Assembly (NCBI RefSeq): GCF_003336755.1
Contig: NZ_QMDI01000001.1
Span: 1 to 60,831, forward strand
Source: Elioraea thermophila (ex Habib et al. 2022)
GTDB taxonomy: Bacteria > Pseudomonadota > Alphaproteobacteria > Acetobacterales > Acetobacteraceae
Reading direction: 5' to 3'
DNA: 60,831 bases
The position numbers and the translations under genes are program-made. The notes beneath the pieces are model-generated. The model was not told the DNA's origin, did no database searches, and saw nothing but the letters and a program-made list of their open reading frames with translations. Positions 9,309-17,919 of the stretch are shown piece after piece (positions within the stretch are counted from its first letter, which is position 1; the number at the start of each line of letters is the position of its first letter).

Positions 9309-10181
9309 ATGCAGGAAGTCCTCACCGCGGAGGACGAGGCCGGTTCGTCTCTCCGCGCCCGTGCCGCGCGGTTCATCCTTCGCCCCTCGGTGCAGAATGC
9401 GATCATGGCGCTCATCGTGCTCAACGCCGTGATCCTCGGCCTCGAGACCGCCCCCTCCGTCATGAGCCGCTGGGGTGCGTGGCTCACCGGCCTCGACGTC
9501 GCGCTCCTCTGCGTGTTCACGGCGGAAATCGCGCTGCGCATCTACGCCTTTCGCGGCCGATTTTTCCGCGACCCGTGGGGCGTGTTCGACTTCCTCGTCG
9601 TCGCCATCGCCTGGATGCCGGCCACCGGCCCGCTCTCCGTGCTGCGCGCGTTGCGCGTGCTGCGCGTGCTCAGGCTGATCTCGATGATGCCCCGGCTGCG
9701 CATCGTGGTGGAGGCGATGCTGCACGCCATCCCGGGCATCGGCGCGATCGCGATGCTGCTCCTGATCCTCTACTACGTCGCCGCCGTGATCGCGACCAAG
9801 CTCTACGGCGACACCCACCCCGAGCTCTTCGGCACCATCGGGGAGAGCATGTTCACCCTATTCCAGGTGATGACGCTCGAATCCTGGTCCACCGGCGTGG
9901 CCCGGCCGGTGATGGAGGAGCACCCGCAGGCCTGGGCCTTCTTCGTGCCCTTCGTGCTGGTGGCGACCTTCGTCGTGCTCAACCTCTTCATCGGCATCAT
10001 CGTCGAGAGCATCCAGACGCTGCGCAAGGCGCGCGAGCAGGCCGATGAGGCGCAGCTCGAGGCGCAGACGGAGATGCGCGCCGAGCTGCACGGCGACGCA
10101 CTCACCATCCTGAAGGAGGTGCGGGCCTTGCGCGAGGAGGTGGCGTCCTTGCGCGCCGCACTCGCCGAAGCCAGGCGCTGA
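9309..10181 (+). CDS. bacterial voltage-gated sodium channel (NaChBac/NavMs type)
   Basis: A single-domain six-helix ion channel of 290 residues. S1 lies near residues 30-48 and S2 near 62-80, with S3 in FDFLVVAIAW. S4 is RALRVLRVLRLI, with arginines at 113, 116, 119 and 122 spaced every third residue. S5 is at 141-163, followed by a pore loop carrying the selectivity filter TLESWS at 189-194, and S6 ends in LNLFIGIIVESI. The C-terminus (about 240-290) is a charged coiled coil, the usual tetramerisation element. Known homologues are homotetrameric Na+ channels of the inner membrane. It stands between rlmH and gpmI with its own upstream gap. Confidence 0.93.
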   Translation: MQEVLTAEDEAGSSLRARAARFILRPSVQNAIMALIVLNAVILGLETAPSVMSRWGAWLTGLDVALLCVFTAEIALRIYAFRGRFFRDPWGVFDFLVVAIAWMPATGPLSVLRALRVLRVLRLISMMPRLRIVVEAMLHAIPGIGAIAMLLLILYYVAAVIATKLYGDTHPELFGTIGESMFTLFQVMTLESWSTGVARPVMEEHPQAWAFFVPFVLVATFVVLNLFIGIIVESIQTLRKAREQADEAQLEAQTEMRAELHGDALTILKEVRALREEVASLRAALAEARR

Positions 10182-10245
10182 GCCCGGCGCGGCACGCGAA
10201 TGCGCGCGCTTGCCGTCACCGTTCGGGCGGGTTAGGCCGCGCGGC

Positions 10246-11763
10246 ATGACCCGCCGCCCCGTCATGCTGGTCGTACTCGACGGCTGGGGCTGGCGCGAGG
10301 AGGAGGAGGCGAACGCCGTCCGCCTCGCGCACACGCCCACCTTCGACCGGCTTTGGCAGACCTGCCCGCACGCCTTCCTGCGCACCTCGGGAGCGGATGT
10401 CGGTCTGCCCGAAGGCCAGATGGGCAACTCCGAGGTCGGCCACCTCAACCTCGGGGCGGGGCGGGTGGTGCTGCAGGACCTGCCGCGCATCGACGCCGCG
10501 GTGGCCGATGGGTCGATCGCGGAGCGCCCTGCGTTGCGCGAGCTCATCGCGCGCGTGCGCGCCACGGGCGGAGTGGTGCACCTGATGGGCCTCGTCTCTC
10601 CAGGCGGGGTGCACAGCCATCAGGACCACGCGGTGGCGCTGGCGCGCGCGCTGGCGGGGGAGGGGGTCGCGGTCGCGGTGCATGCCTGGACGGACGGGCG
10701 CGACACCCCGCCGCGGTCGGCCGACTCGTTCCTTGCCCGGTTCGAAAGCGCTCTCCCCGCAGCCGCGCGCGTCGCCACCCTCTCGGGGCGCTACTACGCG
10801 ATGGATCGCGACCATCGTTGGGACCGCGTCGAGCGCGCCTGGGCCACGATGGTGCTCGGCCAGGGCGAGCGGGCGGAGAGCGCGGCGGCGGCGATCCGGG
10901 CGGCCTATGAGCGGGAATTGTCAGACGAGTTCATCCTGCCGACGGTGATCGCCGACTTCGCCGGGATGCGCGATGGCGACGCTATCCTATGCTTCAACTT
11001 TCGGGCAGACCGCGTGCGGCAGATCCTCACGACCCTGCTCGACCCCGCGTTCGACGCCTTCCCGCGCCCGCGCCTGCCGCGCTTCGCCGCCGCGGTGGGG
11101 ATGACGCCCTATTCGGAGGCGCTCGATCGGTTCATGGCGGCGCTGTTTCCGCCCGAACCGCTCGTCAACGTGCTGGGCGAGGTGGTGGCCGCCGCGGGCC
11201 GCACCCAGCTTCGCCTCGCCGAGACCGAGAAGTATCCCCATGTCACCTACTTCCTGAACGGCGGGCGGGAGGCGGTGTTCCCGGGCGAGGAGAGGGTGCT
11301 GATCCCCTCACCGAAGGTGGCGACCTACGACCTCAAGCCGGAGATGAGCGCCGCCGAGGTGACGGCGGCCGCGGTGGCGGCGATCCGGTCCGGCCGCTTC
11401 GACCTGATCGTGCTCAACTACGCCAACCCGGACATGGTGGGGCACACGGGAGATCTCGCGGCGGCGATCGCGGCTTGCGAGGCGGTGGATCGGGGCCTGG
11501 GCGAGATCGCCGCCGCGATCGCGGACGTGGGCGGGGTGCTGTTGGTGACGGCCGATCACGGCAATGCCGAACTGATGCGCGACCCCGTAACGGGCGGGCC
11601 GCACACCGCGCACACGACGAACCCGGTGCCGGTGATCCTCTTCAACGGGCCCGAAGGTGCCCGGCTGCGCGATGGGCGGCTGGCCGACGTCGCGCCCACG
11701 CTGTTGGCGCTGCTGGGCCTCGCGAAGCCGGCGGAGATGACGGGGACGAGTCTGCTGGGATAG
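10246..11763 (+). CDS. gpmI: 2,3-bisphosphoglycerate-independent phosphoglycerate mutase
   Basis: A 505-residue, metal-dependent (Mn2+) enzyme interconverting 3- and 2-phosphoglycerate in glycolysis and gluconeogenesis. The alkaline-phosphatase-like core begins VMLVVLDGWGWRE, with the phosphorylated serine in GQMGNSEVGHLNLGAGR near residues 58-75. Later motifs are VHLMGLVSPGGVHSH, HAWTDGRDTPP, NYANPDMVGHTGD and the metal site TADHGNAE. The ATG at 10246 leaves the correct N-terminus; an upstream in-frame ATG adds an unconserved dozen residues. A hairpin follows the stop. Confidence 0.96.
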   Translation: MTRRPVMLVVLDGWGWREEEEANAVRLAHTPTFDRLWQTCPHAFLRTSGADVGLPEGQMGNSEVGHLNLGAGRVVLQDLPRIDAAVADGSIAERPALRELIARVRATGGVVHLMGLVSPGGVHSHQDHAVALARALAGEGVAVAVHAWTDGRDTPPRSADSFLARFESALPAAARVATLSGRYYAMDRDHRWDRVERAWATMVLGQGERAESAAAAIRAAYERELSDEFILPTVIADFAGMRDGDAILCFNFRADRVRQILTTLLDPAFDAFPRPRLPRFAAAVGMTPYSEALDRFMAALFPPEPLVNVLGEVVAAAGRTQLRLAETEKYPHVTYFLNGGREAVFPGEERVLIPSPKVATYDLKPEMSAAEVTAAAVAAIRSGRFDLIVLNYANPDMVGHTGDLAAAIAACEAVDRGLGEIAAAIADVGGVLLVTADHGNAELMRDPVTGGPHTAHTTNPVPVILFNGPEGARLRDGRLADVAPTLLALLGLAKPAEMTGTSLLG

Positions 11764-11771
11764 GGGGCGGT

Positions 11772-11792
11772 GGAAGGGAGCGAATCCCTTCC
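11772..11792. terminator. hairpin between convergent gpmI and a broken secreted-protein gene
   Basis: GGAAGGGA, loop GCGAA, TCCCTTCC form a perfect 8-bp stem nine bases after the gpmI stop and about 28 bases beyond the stop of the gene on the other strand. There is no T-run on either side. It could act as a bidirectional terminator or transcript stabiliser. Confidence 0.5.
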
Positions 11793-11820
11793 CCCGCAGG
11801 CCCCTATCCCCGTAGCCCCG

Positions 11821-12539
11821 TCAGCGCGCCGCCTGCGCCGCGAAGCCGAACAGCGTGAGCACGGCGGTCGCGACTTGCCGCGCCGCCTGACGTGTCTCCG
11901 CATGACCGTTGGCTTGGGCATCGGCCTCGAACACCGCCATCAGCCCGGTGATGAGGAGACAGGTGTCGTAGAGCGCCGTCCTCTCCTCGGGGGTGCGGCG
12001 GGTGATGTCGGAGCCGGTGGTGAGGAAGCCGTGCACGGTGTCGAGAACGCGCAGCGACTCGGCGTCGGTCAGGTCCTTTCCACGTTCGATGGCGAGGGCG
12101 GCGCCGATCGCGAGGCCGACCGCGTAGGTCAGGGTGTTGCGCCGGAACTCGGGGTGGTTTTCGAGTTCCGCGAACACGGCCTCGGCCAGGGCGCGGAGCT
12201 GCGAGCGATGCGCGGGGGGAGCGATGGGCCGGCGAACTGGTCGGCGACGCTGACGCGGCGGCGGGGGCGGAAGTCGGTGGCGGCGAAGGCGCGGGCCTAG
12301 GGGGCGGCGGAGGGCGCGGCTTGGCGCGGAGCCGGCCGTTGGCCGCGCAGGTCCAGCGCAAGGTCCTGCAGCCGGGTGTTCTGTTGCGCCTGCGACAGGA
12401 TGAAGCTCGCGTTCGCCAGCGCCATGGTGTCGTAGGACATACCGGGCGAGAGGAAATTCTGGAATTCCGCGCGGGCGGGGCCCGCTCCGGCGAGGAGCGA
12501 GGCGAGGGCGGCGACGAGGACGACGGTGCGGCGATGCAT
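11821..12539 (-). pseudogene. broken gene for a secreted helical protein, possibly DUF6683-like
   Basis: The start (MHRRTVVLVAALASLLAG, cut after ARA) is a clear signal peptide, and the frame runs 80 residues to a TAG at 12297-12299. In the same frame after that stop the sequence continues sensibly (ARAFAATDFRPRRRVSVADQFAG). Coding sense then passes to another frame just after a run of six C near 12214-12219, continuing RSQLRALAEAVFAELE to the stop at 11821. Adding one base in that run would restore the second junction. The C-terminal 140 residues are helical, with LTYAVGLAIGAALAIERG and DTCLLITGLMAVFEADA. DUF6683 membership is my guess. Either a real pseudogene or two sequence errors. Confidence 0.6.
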
Positions 12540-12727
12540 CGGACGAGACTCTGCTCGCGGAGGGCCCAACTCTAACCGACCCGCAGTCATCAGGCGAAAG
12601 CGGATCGCGTGACGCCCGGACGTTGCCGCGCCGCAGGCGGTGGCGCGGCCGGGCGAGCACGGCCGGTTGCCGTGGTCATGACCGTCCCCTAGTCTCAAGA
12701 AAAACGCGAAAGACCTGGGAGGCAGCG

Positions 12728-13132
12728 ATGGCTTCGGGCGGATGCCCCTTCGTCGTGCGCGCGGGGACAATGGAGCCCTACCAGCCGGCGAACCACGCCG
12801 GAACACGCAACAGGCGGTTGATCGGTCCCGACACGGTCGGGGCCCGGATGCTCGAGGTCGTGCTCGGTGAGCTCGAGCCCGGGGGCGAGGCCCGTCGGCA
12901 CGCCCATCCGGGGATCGAACAGGTGTGCTTCATGTTGGAAGGGCGGGCGCGGGTCGAGTGCGACGGCCGCGAGGAGGAGATCGGTCCCGGTGACGCCTGC
13001 TTCTTTCCGGCCGACAAGCCACACCGCTTCACGGTGATCGGCGACCGACCGGTCAAGGTCCTGGTGATCTACGCGCCCCCGTACGGCGAGGATCGCGCGC
13101 GGGTCCGGCTGGCCGAGGAGGCAGTGTCGTGA
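12728..13132 (+). CDS. cupin domain protein
   Basis: A 134-residue single-domain cupin. The first cupin motif reads GGEARRHAHPGIEQVCFMLEG (His, His and Glu as probable metal ligands near residues 58-65), and the second is GPGDACFFPADKPHRF with the last His ligand. The ATG at 12728 follows a GGGAGG ribosome-binding site. The stop overlaps the start of the next gene (GTGA), so it is co-expressed with a tricarboxylate-type binding protein. The substrate cannot be read from the sequence; such pairs often deal with small carboxylates. Confidence 0.85.
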   Translation: MASGGCPFVVRAGTMEPYQPANHAGTRNRRLIGPDTVGARMLEVVLGELEPGGEARRHAHPGIEQVCFMLEGRARVECDGREEEIGPGDACFFPADKPHRFTVIGDRPVKVLVIYAPPYGEDRARVRLAEEAVS

Positions 13133-14106
13133 CAAGCGAGGCCGTTTCGCGCCGCGTCGTCGCCGGAGCCCTGGCCACCCTGCCGTTCGCCGGGCGTGTC
13201 TTCGCCCAGGGCTGGTCGCCCTCGCGCCCCGTGCAGGTCGTGGTACCGTTCGCCGCCGGGTCCGGCACCGACCAGGTGGCTCGCCTGCTGCAGAAGGTGA
13301 TGGAGCCGATCTGGCCGCAGCGCCTGGTGATCGAGAACCGCCCGGGGGCGAACGGCGCTCCGGCCGCGGCGGCGGTCGCCCGCGCGCCGGCGGATGGGCA
13401 TACGCTCATGGTCACCACCAACACGCCGCACGCGGCCAACAAGGCGTTGATGAAACGCCTCGACTACGATCCGGTGAGCGATTTCACGCCGATCATCCGG
13501 CTCGGCAACTACGTGTTCTGGCTTGTCGTCGGCTCGCACTTCCCGGCGCGCAGTTTCGCCGAGTTCGCGGCCGAGGTTCGCCGGCGCCCGGGCCAGGTCA
13601 CCTACGCCTCCGGCAACTCCACGGGCATCGTCGGCGGAGCGACCATCGCGCGCATGCTCGGCGTCGAGATGGTGCACGTACCGTACCGCTCGACACCGCC
13701 CGCGATCGTCGACGTGGTCGGGGGCCGGGTCGATGCCATGGTGGTCGACGTCGCGGCCTCCCGTTCGCAGGTCGAAGCTGGCCGCCTCGTTCCGCTCGGT
13801 GTAACCAGCCGCGAGCGCAGCCGCCTCCTTCCCGATCTGCCGAGCCTTCACGAGCAGGGTCTCGAGGGCTTCGATTTCGTCGCGTGGGCGGGAGTGGTGG
13901 CACCGGCCGGCGTTCCCCGACCGATCCGCGACGCGATCCATGCCGCGTTCGCCCGTGCCTGGGACACTGAGGCGGTGCGCGCGCAATGCGCGGTCCTCGG
14001 GTTCGAGAGCTTTACCTCGACGCCGGACGAGTTTGGTTCCTTCATCGCGGCCGAGATCGTGAAGTGGACGACGCTGGCACGCGCGGCCGGAATCGAGCCG
14101 GAATGA
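13129..14106 (+). CDS. Bug/TctC-type tripartite tricarboxylate transporter substrate-binding protein
   Basis: A 325-residue periplasmic binding protein of the Bug family. The N-terminus SRRVVAGALATLPFAGRVFAQ is a signal peptide with a twin Arg that hints at Tat export. Family motifs follow: RPVQVVVPFAAGSGTDQVAR, VIENRPGANG, HTLMVTTNT, VTYASGNSTGI and VPYRSTPPAIVDVVGGRVDAM. Bug proteins bind carboxylates, nicotinate or similar compounds for TctAB membrane components or for sensing. No tctA or tctB lies nearby, so it is an orphan receptor paired only with the overlapping cupin. Confidence 0.92.
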   Translation: MTSEAVSRRVVAGALATLPFAGRVFAQGWSPSRPVQVVVPFAAGSGTDQVARLLQKVMEPIWPQRLVIENRPGANGAPAAAAVARAPADGHTLMVTTNTPHAANKALMKRLDYDPVSDFTPIIRLGNYVFWLVVGSHFPARSFAEFAAEVRRRPGQVTYASGNSTGIVGGATIARMLGVEMVHVPYRSTPPAIVDVVGGRVDAMVVDVAASRSQVEAGRLVPLGVTSRERSRLLPDLPSLHEQGLEGFDFVAWAGVVAPAGVPRPIRDAIHAAFARAWDTEAVRAQCAVLGFESFTSTPDEFGSFIAAEIVKWTTLARAAGIEPE

Positions 14107-14268
14107 CTCCAGCCTTCCACGGGCGGGTGACCGACAGCTGGGCGTATCCAAGACACGTTCGGACGCCTGGATGCCGCGCGGGACGCCACGGCGGATAGGG
14201 CGGAAGGGCGCGCCCCGCGGCAGGCGGGCGCCGGCGCACGGTCCCTTATCCCCGAGGCGCAACCGTCC

Positions 14269-14523
14269 TCACCCGCCGTCTTCCGCCCTCTCGCGGCTGC
14301 GCACGATCCGCAAGGCCTCGATCAGCACCGCCCGGGTGATGCCGTGCCGCCCGTAGGCCACTTCGGCCTCCTCTAAGGTGAGCTTGTCGGCCGGGCGAAG
14401 CACGAGCTCCCGCGCCTCCGCCCGTAGCTCCACCTCGAAGAAGCGCGGCCGCCCCAGCGTCTCCACCAGAGCCTTGGAGAGGGTGAGCTGGCGTTGCGGG
14501 GAGAGTTTCAGCACCGTCGGCAT
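14269..14523 (-). CDS. AbrB/SpoVT-like DNA-binding protein
   Basis: A short protein of 84 residues. Its first half (TVLKLSPQRQLTLSKAL, then FFEVELRAEARELVLRPA) has the swapped-hairpin AbrB/MazE pattern, with beta strands around a basic turn. The second half is a helical tail (LTLEEAEVAYGRHGITRAVLIEAL). Such proteins are antitoxins or transition-state regulators. No toxin gene lies next to it on the same strand, so it looks like an orphan regulator. The family is fairly secure and the role is not. Confidence 0.7.
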   Translation of the reverse strand: MPTVLKLSPQRQLTLSKALVETLGRPRFFEVELRAEARELVLRPADKLTLEEAEVAYGRHGITRAVLIEALRIVRSRERAEDGG

Positions 14524-14726
14524 GACGAGAGCCTAAAGGACTTTGTTCCTAAAGTCGAGCGCTGCCACGACGCGTCGGGCGCGTACCCCCGAAGCGGCGG
14601 TCCTGCCGCAATCGTGTTGCGCCCGGGGCCTCGCGCGCCTTGATCGGCGCCGGCGCCGAACGATACCTTGCTGGGTCGCAGGATGTTCGCGCGGGGGGAT
14701 CCCGCGCCACGAGGAACCGGACCGGC

Positions 14727-16127
14727 ATGCAGGTCACCTTCCGCAGCGCTCTTCTCGCCGCCGCCCTGGCCTTCGGCGCAGGGGCCGCCCTGAACGGGCC
14801 GCCGGGGGTCTGGCTCGGCGACCGGCTCGGCCTCGGCGCCCAGGCGCAGGAAGGCTCGCGGGCCGAGACCTATCGCCTGCTGTCGCTGTTCGGGGACGTG
14901 TTCGAGCGGATCCGCGCCGAATACGTCGAGCCGGTGAACGACCGCGAGGTGATCGAGGCCGCGATCAACGGCATGCTGCAGAGCCTGGATCCGCACTCGG
15001 GCTACATGAACCCGCGCACCTTCCGCGACATGCAGGTGCAGACGCGGGGCGAGTTCGGCGGTCTCGGCATCGAGGTCACGCAGGAGAATGGCTTCGTCAA
15101 GGTGATCTCGCCGATCGACGACACGCCGGCGGCGCGCGCCGGGGTGAAGCCGGGCGACCTGATCACCCACATTGACGGGCGCACCGTGCAGGGCCTGACC
15201 CTGAACGAGGCGGTGGAGCGGATGCGCGGGCCGCCACGGACGGAAATTCGCCTCACCATCCGCCGCGAAGGGGTTCCCCAACCCATCCAGATGACGATCG
15301 TGCGCGACGTGATCCGCATCCAGTCCGTGCGGTCGCGGCTGATCGACGACGACGTGGGCTACATCCGCATCACGTCGTTCAACGAGCAGACGGACCAGGG
15401 GCTCAGGCGCGCCGTGCAGCAACTCCGCAGTCAGGCCGGTACGCGGCTGCGCGGGCTGGTGCTCGATTTGCGCAACAATCCGGGCGGGCTGCTCGACCAG
15501 GCGGTTGCGGTCTCCGACGACTTCCTGGAGCAGGGGGAGATCGTCTCCACCCGGGCGCGGCGGCCCGAGGACGCCCAGCGCTACAACGCCCGGCCCGGCG
15601 ACATCGCCGCGGGCCTGCCGATCGTGGTGTTGATCAACGGCGGCTCGGCTTCGGCCTCCGAGATCGTCGCCGGTGCCCTGCAGGACCATCGCCGGGCGGT
15701 GGTGATCGGCACCCGCAGCTTCGGCAAGGGCAGCGTGCAGACGGTGATGCCGCTGCCGGGCAACGGTGCCATCCGGCTGACGACGGCGCGCTACTACACC
15801 CCCTCCGGCCGCTCGATCCAGGCGACGGGAATCGAGCCGGACGTGCTGGTCGAACTGTTCGAAGGCGAAGCGCGGGCGGAGGCGCGGGACCGCGAGGCCA
15901 ACCTCAACCGGGCGCTGCGCAACGACCAGGCTCAGGCCGCCCGGCAAAGTCCGGTGCCGCCGCCCGCGCTGCCGCCCGGTTTCGTCGAGGCGTCCTCCAA
16001 CCCGCCGCCGCGGCCCACCGAGGGGCAGCCGCCGATCCAGCTCGGCGACATCGCCCGCGACTACCAGCTGCAACGGGCGGTGGAGCTGGTGCGCGGGCTC
16101 GCGGTGATGCGCCGGGCGTCGAACTGA
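14727..16127 (+). CDS. ctpA: S41 family carboxy-terminal processing protease
   Basis: A periplasmic tail-specific protease of 466 residues. An N-terminal signal or anchor (residues 5-22) precedes a helical segment with LDPHSGYMNPRTF and the PDZ domain (about 100-190, with FGGLGIEV and GVKPGDLITHIDG). The catalytic domain carries NGGSASASEIVAGALQDH with the nucleophile serine near residue 309, and SFGKGSVQ with the general-base lysine near 334. The C-terminus is proline-rich. The ATG at 14727 directly begins the signal sequence; upstream starts add unlikely residues. Order ctpA, polysaccharide deacetylase, rppH is conserved in alphaproteobacteria. Confidence 0.94.
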   Translation: MQVTFRSALLAAALAFGAGAALNGPPGVWLGDRLGLGAQAQEGSRAETYRLLSLFGDVFERIRAEYVEPVNDREVIEAAINGMLQSLDPHSGYMNPRTFRDMQVQTRGEFGGLGIEVTQENGFVKVISPIDDTPAARAGVKPGDLITHIDGRTVQGLTLNEAVERMRGPPRTEIRLTIRREGVPQPIQMTIVRDVIRIQSVRSRLIDDDVGYIRITSFNEQTDQGLRRAVQQLRSQAGTRLRGLVLDLRNNPGGLLDQAVAVSDDFLEQGEIVSTRARRPEDAQRYNARPGDIAAGLPIVVLINGGSASASEIVAGALQDHRRAVVIGTRSFGKGSVQTVMPLPGNGAIRLTTARYYTPSGRSIQATGIEPDVLVELFEGEARAEARDREANLNRALRNDQAQAARQSPVPPPALPPGFVEASSNPPPRPTEGQPPIQLGDIARDYQLQRAVELVRGLAVMRRASN

Positions 16128-16173
16128 ATTGGCCAAAGGACCAAAGGCCTAAAGCAAGCCGACGGGCCGCACG

Positions 16174-17181
16174 GTGGCCGAGGGTCGAGTAGGGAAGGGC
16201 GGGTGGCGCGCCCTGGCTGCGTTCTGGGCGGTGGTGCTCATGGTCGCGGGGGGGCTCGCCCTTTGGGCGGAGTTCGGCACCGCGCCGCCCGAGACCGTCG
16301 AGGCGGCGCCCGCCGTTTCGGTACAAGGCCCGTCTGCCCCGCTGCCGTCGCAAGACCCCCCGGCGGAAGCCCGTCGCGGTCCGCCGATCGAGCCCGAGCG
16401 TCGCCCCGGTGCCGACGGAGCCCCGGGGAACGAGCCGGCCCCAGCGGCGCAACCGGCGTGGCGGAGCTTCGCCCGCCCGTTCGATGAGTCCGACCGCAGG
16501 CCTCGCCTCGCCATCCTCGTGGTCGGGCTCGGCATGAGCGAGACGGCGACGCGCTTCGCCATCGACCAGCTCCCTGGGGCGATCAGCCTCGCCTTTTCGC
16601 CCTACGGGCTGAACCTGGACACCCAGATGGCGGCGGCGCGCGCGGCGGGGCATGAGGTGCTGCTTGGCATCCCGATGGAGCCGGCGAACTTCCCCCTGAA
16701 TGATCCCGGGCCGCGCGCCCTGATGACCGGCAATCCGCCACCCGAGAACCTGGCGCGGCTGCAATGGGTGCTTGGGCGCGGCACGGGCTATGTCGGGGTC
16801 ACCAATGCGGCGTCCGCCGTCTTACGCGGCGAGCGCTTCATGACCGCGACTGAAGCGATGCGTCCTGTCTACGAGGTCCTGCAGCAACGGGGTCTTCTCT
16901 TCATCGAGGCTCGGCCCGGCGAGCGTGCTCCGACGGCGGTTCCCTCGCGCACGGCTGATCTCGTTGTGGATGAGCGAATGTCACGACCCGAAATCGAGGC
17001 CCGGTTGGCTGATCTCGAACGCTTGGCAAGGGAGCGGGGGGTTGCCTTGGGCATCGCCGGTCCCTCCCAACTCACGCTCGAGCGACTCGCCGCGTGGAGC
17101 CAGGGCGTCGAGTTCCGTGGTGTCCTCCTTGCGCCGGTGAGTGCCGTCGTTACGCGTCCGACGGCGCAGGCACGACCTTAG
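16174..17181 (+). CDS. divergent polysaccharide deacetylase family protein (YibQ type)
   Basis: A 335-residue envelope protein. A single N-terminal membrane anchor lies near residues 11-31, followed by about 70 residues of Pro/Ala-rich linker. The divergent NodB-like domain starts at RPRLAILVVGLG (about 109) with SLAFSPYGLNLD, HEVLLGIPMEPANFPLNDPGP, NAASAVLRGERFM and the terminal GVEFRGVLLAPVSAVV. The start is a GTG at 16174. The family sits beside ctpA and is thought to act on the cell envelope, but its substrate is not established. GC content and codon use begin to relax towards its 3' end. Confidence 0.88.
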   Translation: MAEGRVGKGGWRALAAFWAVVLMVAGGLALWAEFGTAPPETVEAAPAVSVQGPSAPLPSQDPPAEARRGPPIEPERRPGADGAPGNEPAPAAQPAWRSFARPFDESDRRPRLAILVVGLGMSETATRFAIDQLPGAISLAFSPYGLNLDTQMAAARAAGHEVLLGIPMEPANFPLNDPGPRALMTGNPPPENLARLQWVLGRGTGYVGVTNAASAVLRGERFMTATEAMRPVYEVLQQRGLLFIEARPGERAPTAVPSRTADLVVDERMSRPEIEARLADLERLARERGVALGIAGPSQLTLERLAAWSQGVEFRGVLLAPVSAVVTRPTAQARP

Positions 17182-17193
17182 TGGCGGGAGGCC

Positions 17194-17700
17194 ATGGATC
17201 CGGCGACGCTTCCCTACCGGCGCAATGTCGGCGCCGTGCTCTTCGGCCCGCGGGGACGAGTGCTTGTTTGCCGCAGGGCCGACGTTCCGAATGCGGAAGG
17301 GGCGCCGGGTGGCTGGCAGCTTCCGCAGGGAGGGATCGACGAAGGTGAGGATCCAAGGATTGCCGTTTTTCGCGAGCTCGCCGAGGAAATCGGGACCGAC
17401 CGTGCCGAGATCCTCGCCGAACACCCCGATTGGTTGACCTACGACCTTCCCCCTGAGCTGGTCGGAAAAGCACTCGGAGGGCGCTATCGCGGACAGCGGC
17501 AGAAATGGTTTGCCCTGCGCTTCCTCGGCAGCGAGGCCGATATCCGACTCGATGCTGACCCCCAGCCCGAGTTCGACGCTTGGCGCTGGGTTGACCTCTA
17601 CGACCTTCCCACCCTCGCCGTCTCATTCAAGCGACCGATCTACGAGGAGCTTGTGCGCGCCTTCGCTCACCTCGTCCGATCGGTCCAAGAGCGCAGTTGA
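17194..17700 (+). CDS. rppH: RNA pyrophosphohydrolase (Nudix)
   Basis: A 168-residue Nudix hydrolase that removes pyrophosphate from 5'-triphosphorylated RNA and so starts mRNA decay. It begins with the typical LPYRRNVGAVLFG. The Nudix box is complete: GGIDEGEDPRIAVFRELAEEIG, residues about 47-68 with the metal-binding REL/EE glutamates. RYRGQRQKWFALRFLG is the RppH-specific segment. A GGGAGG ribosome-binding site lies ahead of the ATG. It closes the ctpA operon; decayed insertion sequences begin about 110 bases downstream. Confidence 0.95.
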   Translation: MDPATLPYRRNVGAVLFGPRGRVLVCRRADVPNAEGAPGGWQLPQGGIDEGEDPRIAVFRELAEEIGTDRAEILAEHPDWLTYDLPPELVGKALGGRYRGQRQKWFALRFLGSEADIRLDADPQPEFDAWRWVDLYDLPTLAVSFKRPIYEELVRAFAHLVRSVQERS

Positions 17701-17810
17701 GTCTCGACCTTCACATTTCAATCTGAAAGGTGGTTGGTGCAGGCGCGGCGGGTGTAGCCTTGGTTCACTCGTCGGCGCCTCGCGCCGATGTCGTCTGCAG
17801 ATTCGGTATT

Positions 17811-17828
17811 GAGACCTCTGCGAAACCC
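17811..17828 (+). repeat. left terminal inverted repeat of an IS5-type element
   Basis: GAGACCTCTGCGAAACCC. Close copies occur at 56688 (plus strand) and, read on the minus strand, at 57282 and 57637. At 17811 and 57637 it is followed at similar distance by a GCAGCGTCGGTTGG leader and the beginning of the same transposase frame, which shows that it is an element terminus. Confidence 0.6.
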
Positions 17829-17919
17829 TTTCGGCGCGGCCTCGTATTCGATTTGTGTTCGTTCCTCGCGTTGCGAGGGGTTTGCCGGTGGGGCAGCGTC
17901 GGTTGGGTCAAGGAAGCTT

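Noticed and set aside
17701-17740. A terminator hairpin after rppH (ACCTT ... AAGGT).
   Set aside because: The stem has only five pairs with a long loop and no T-run.
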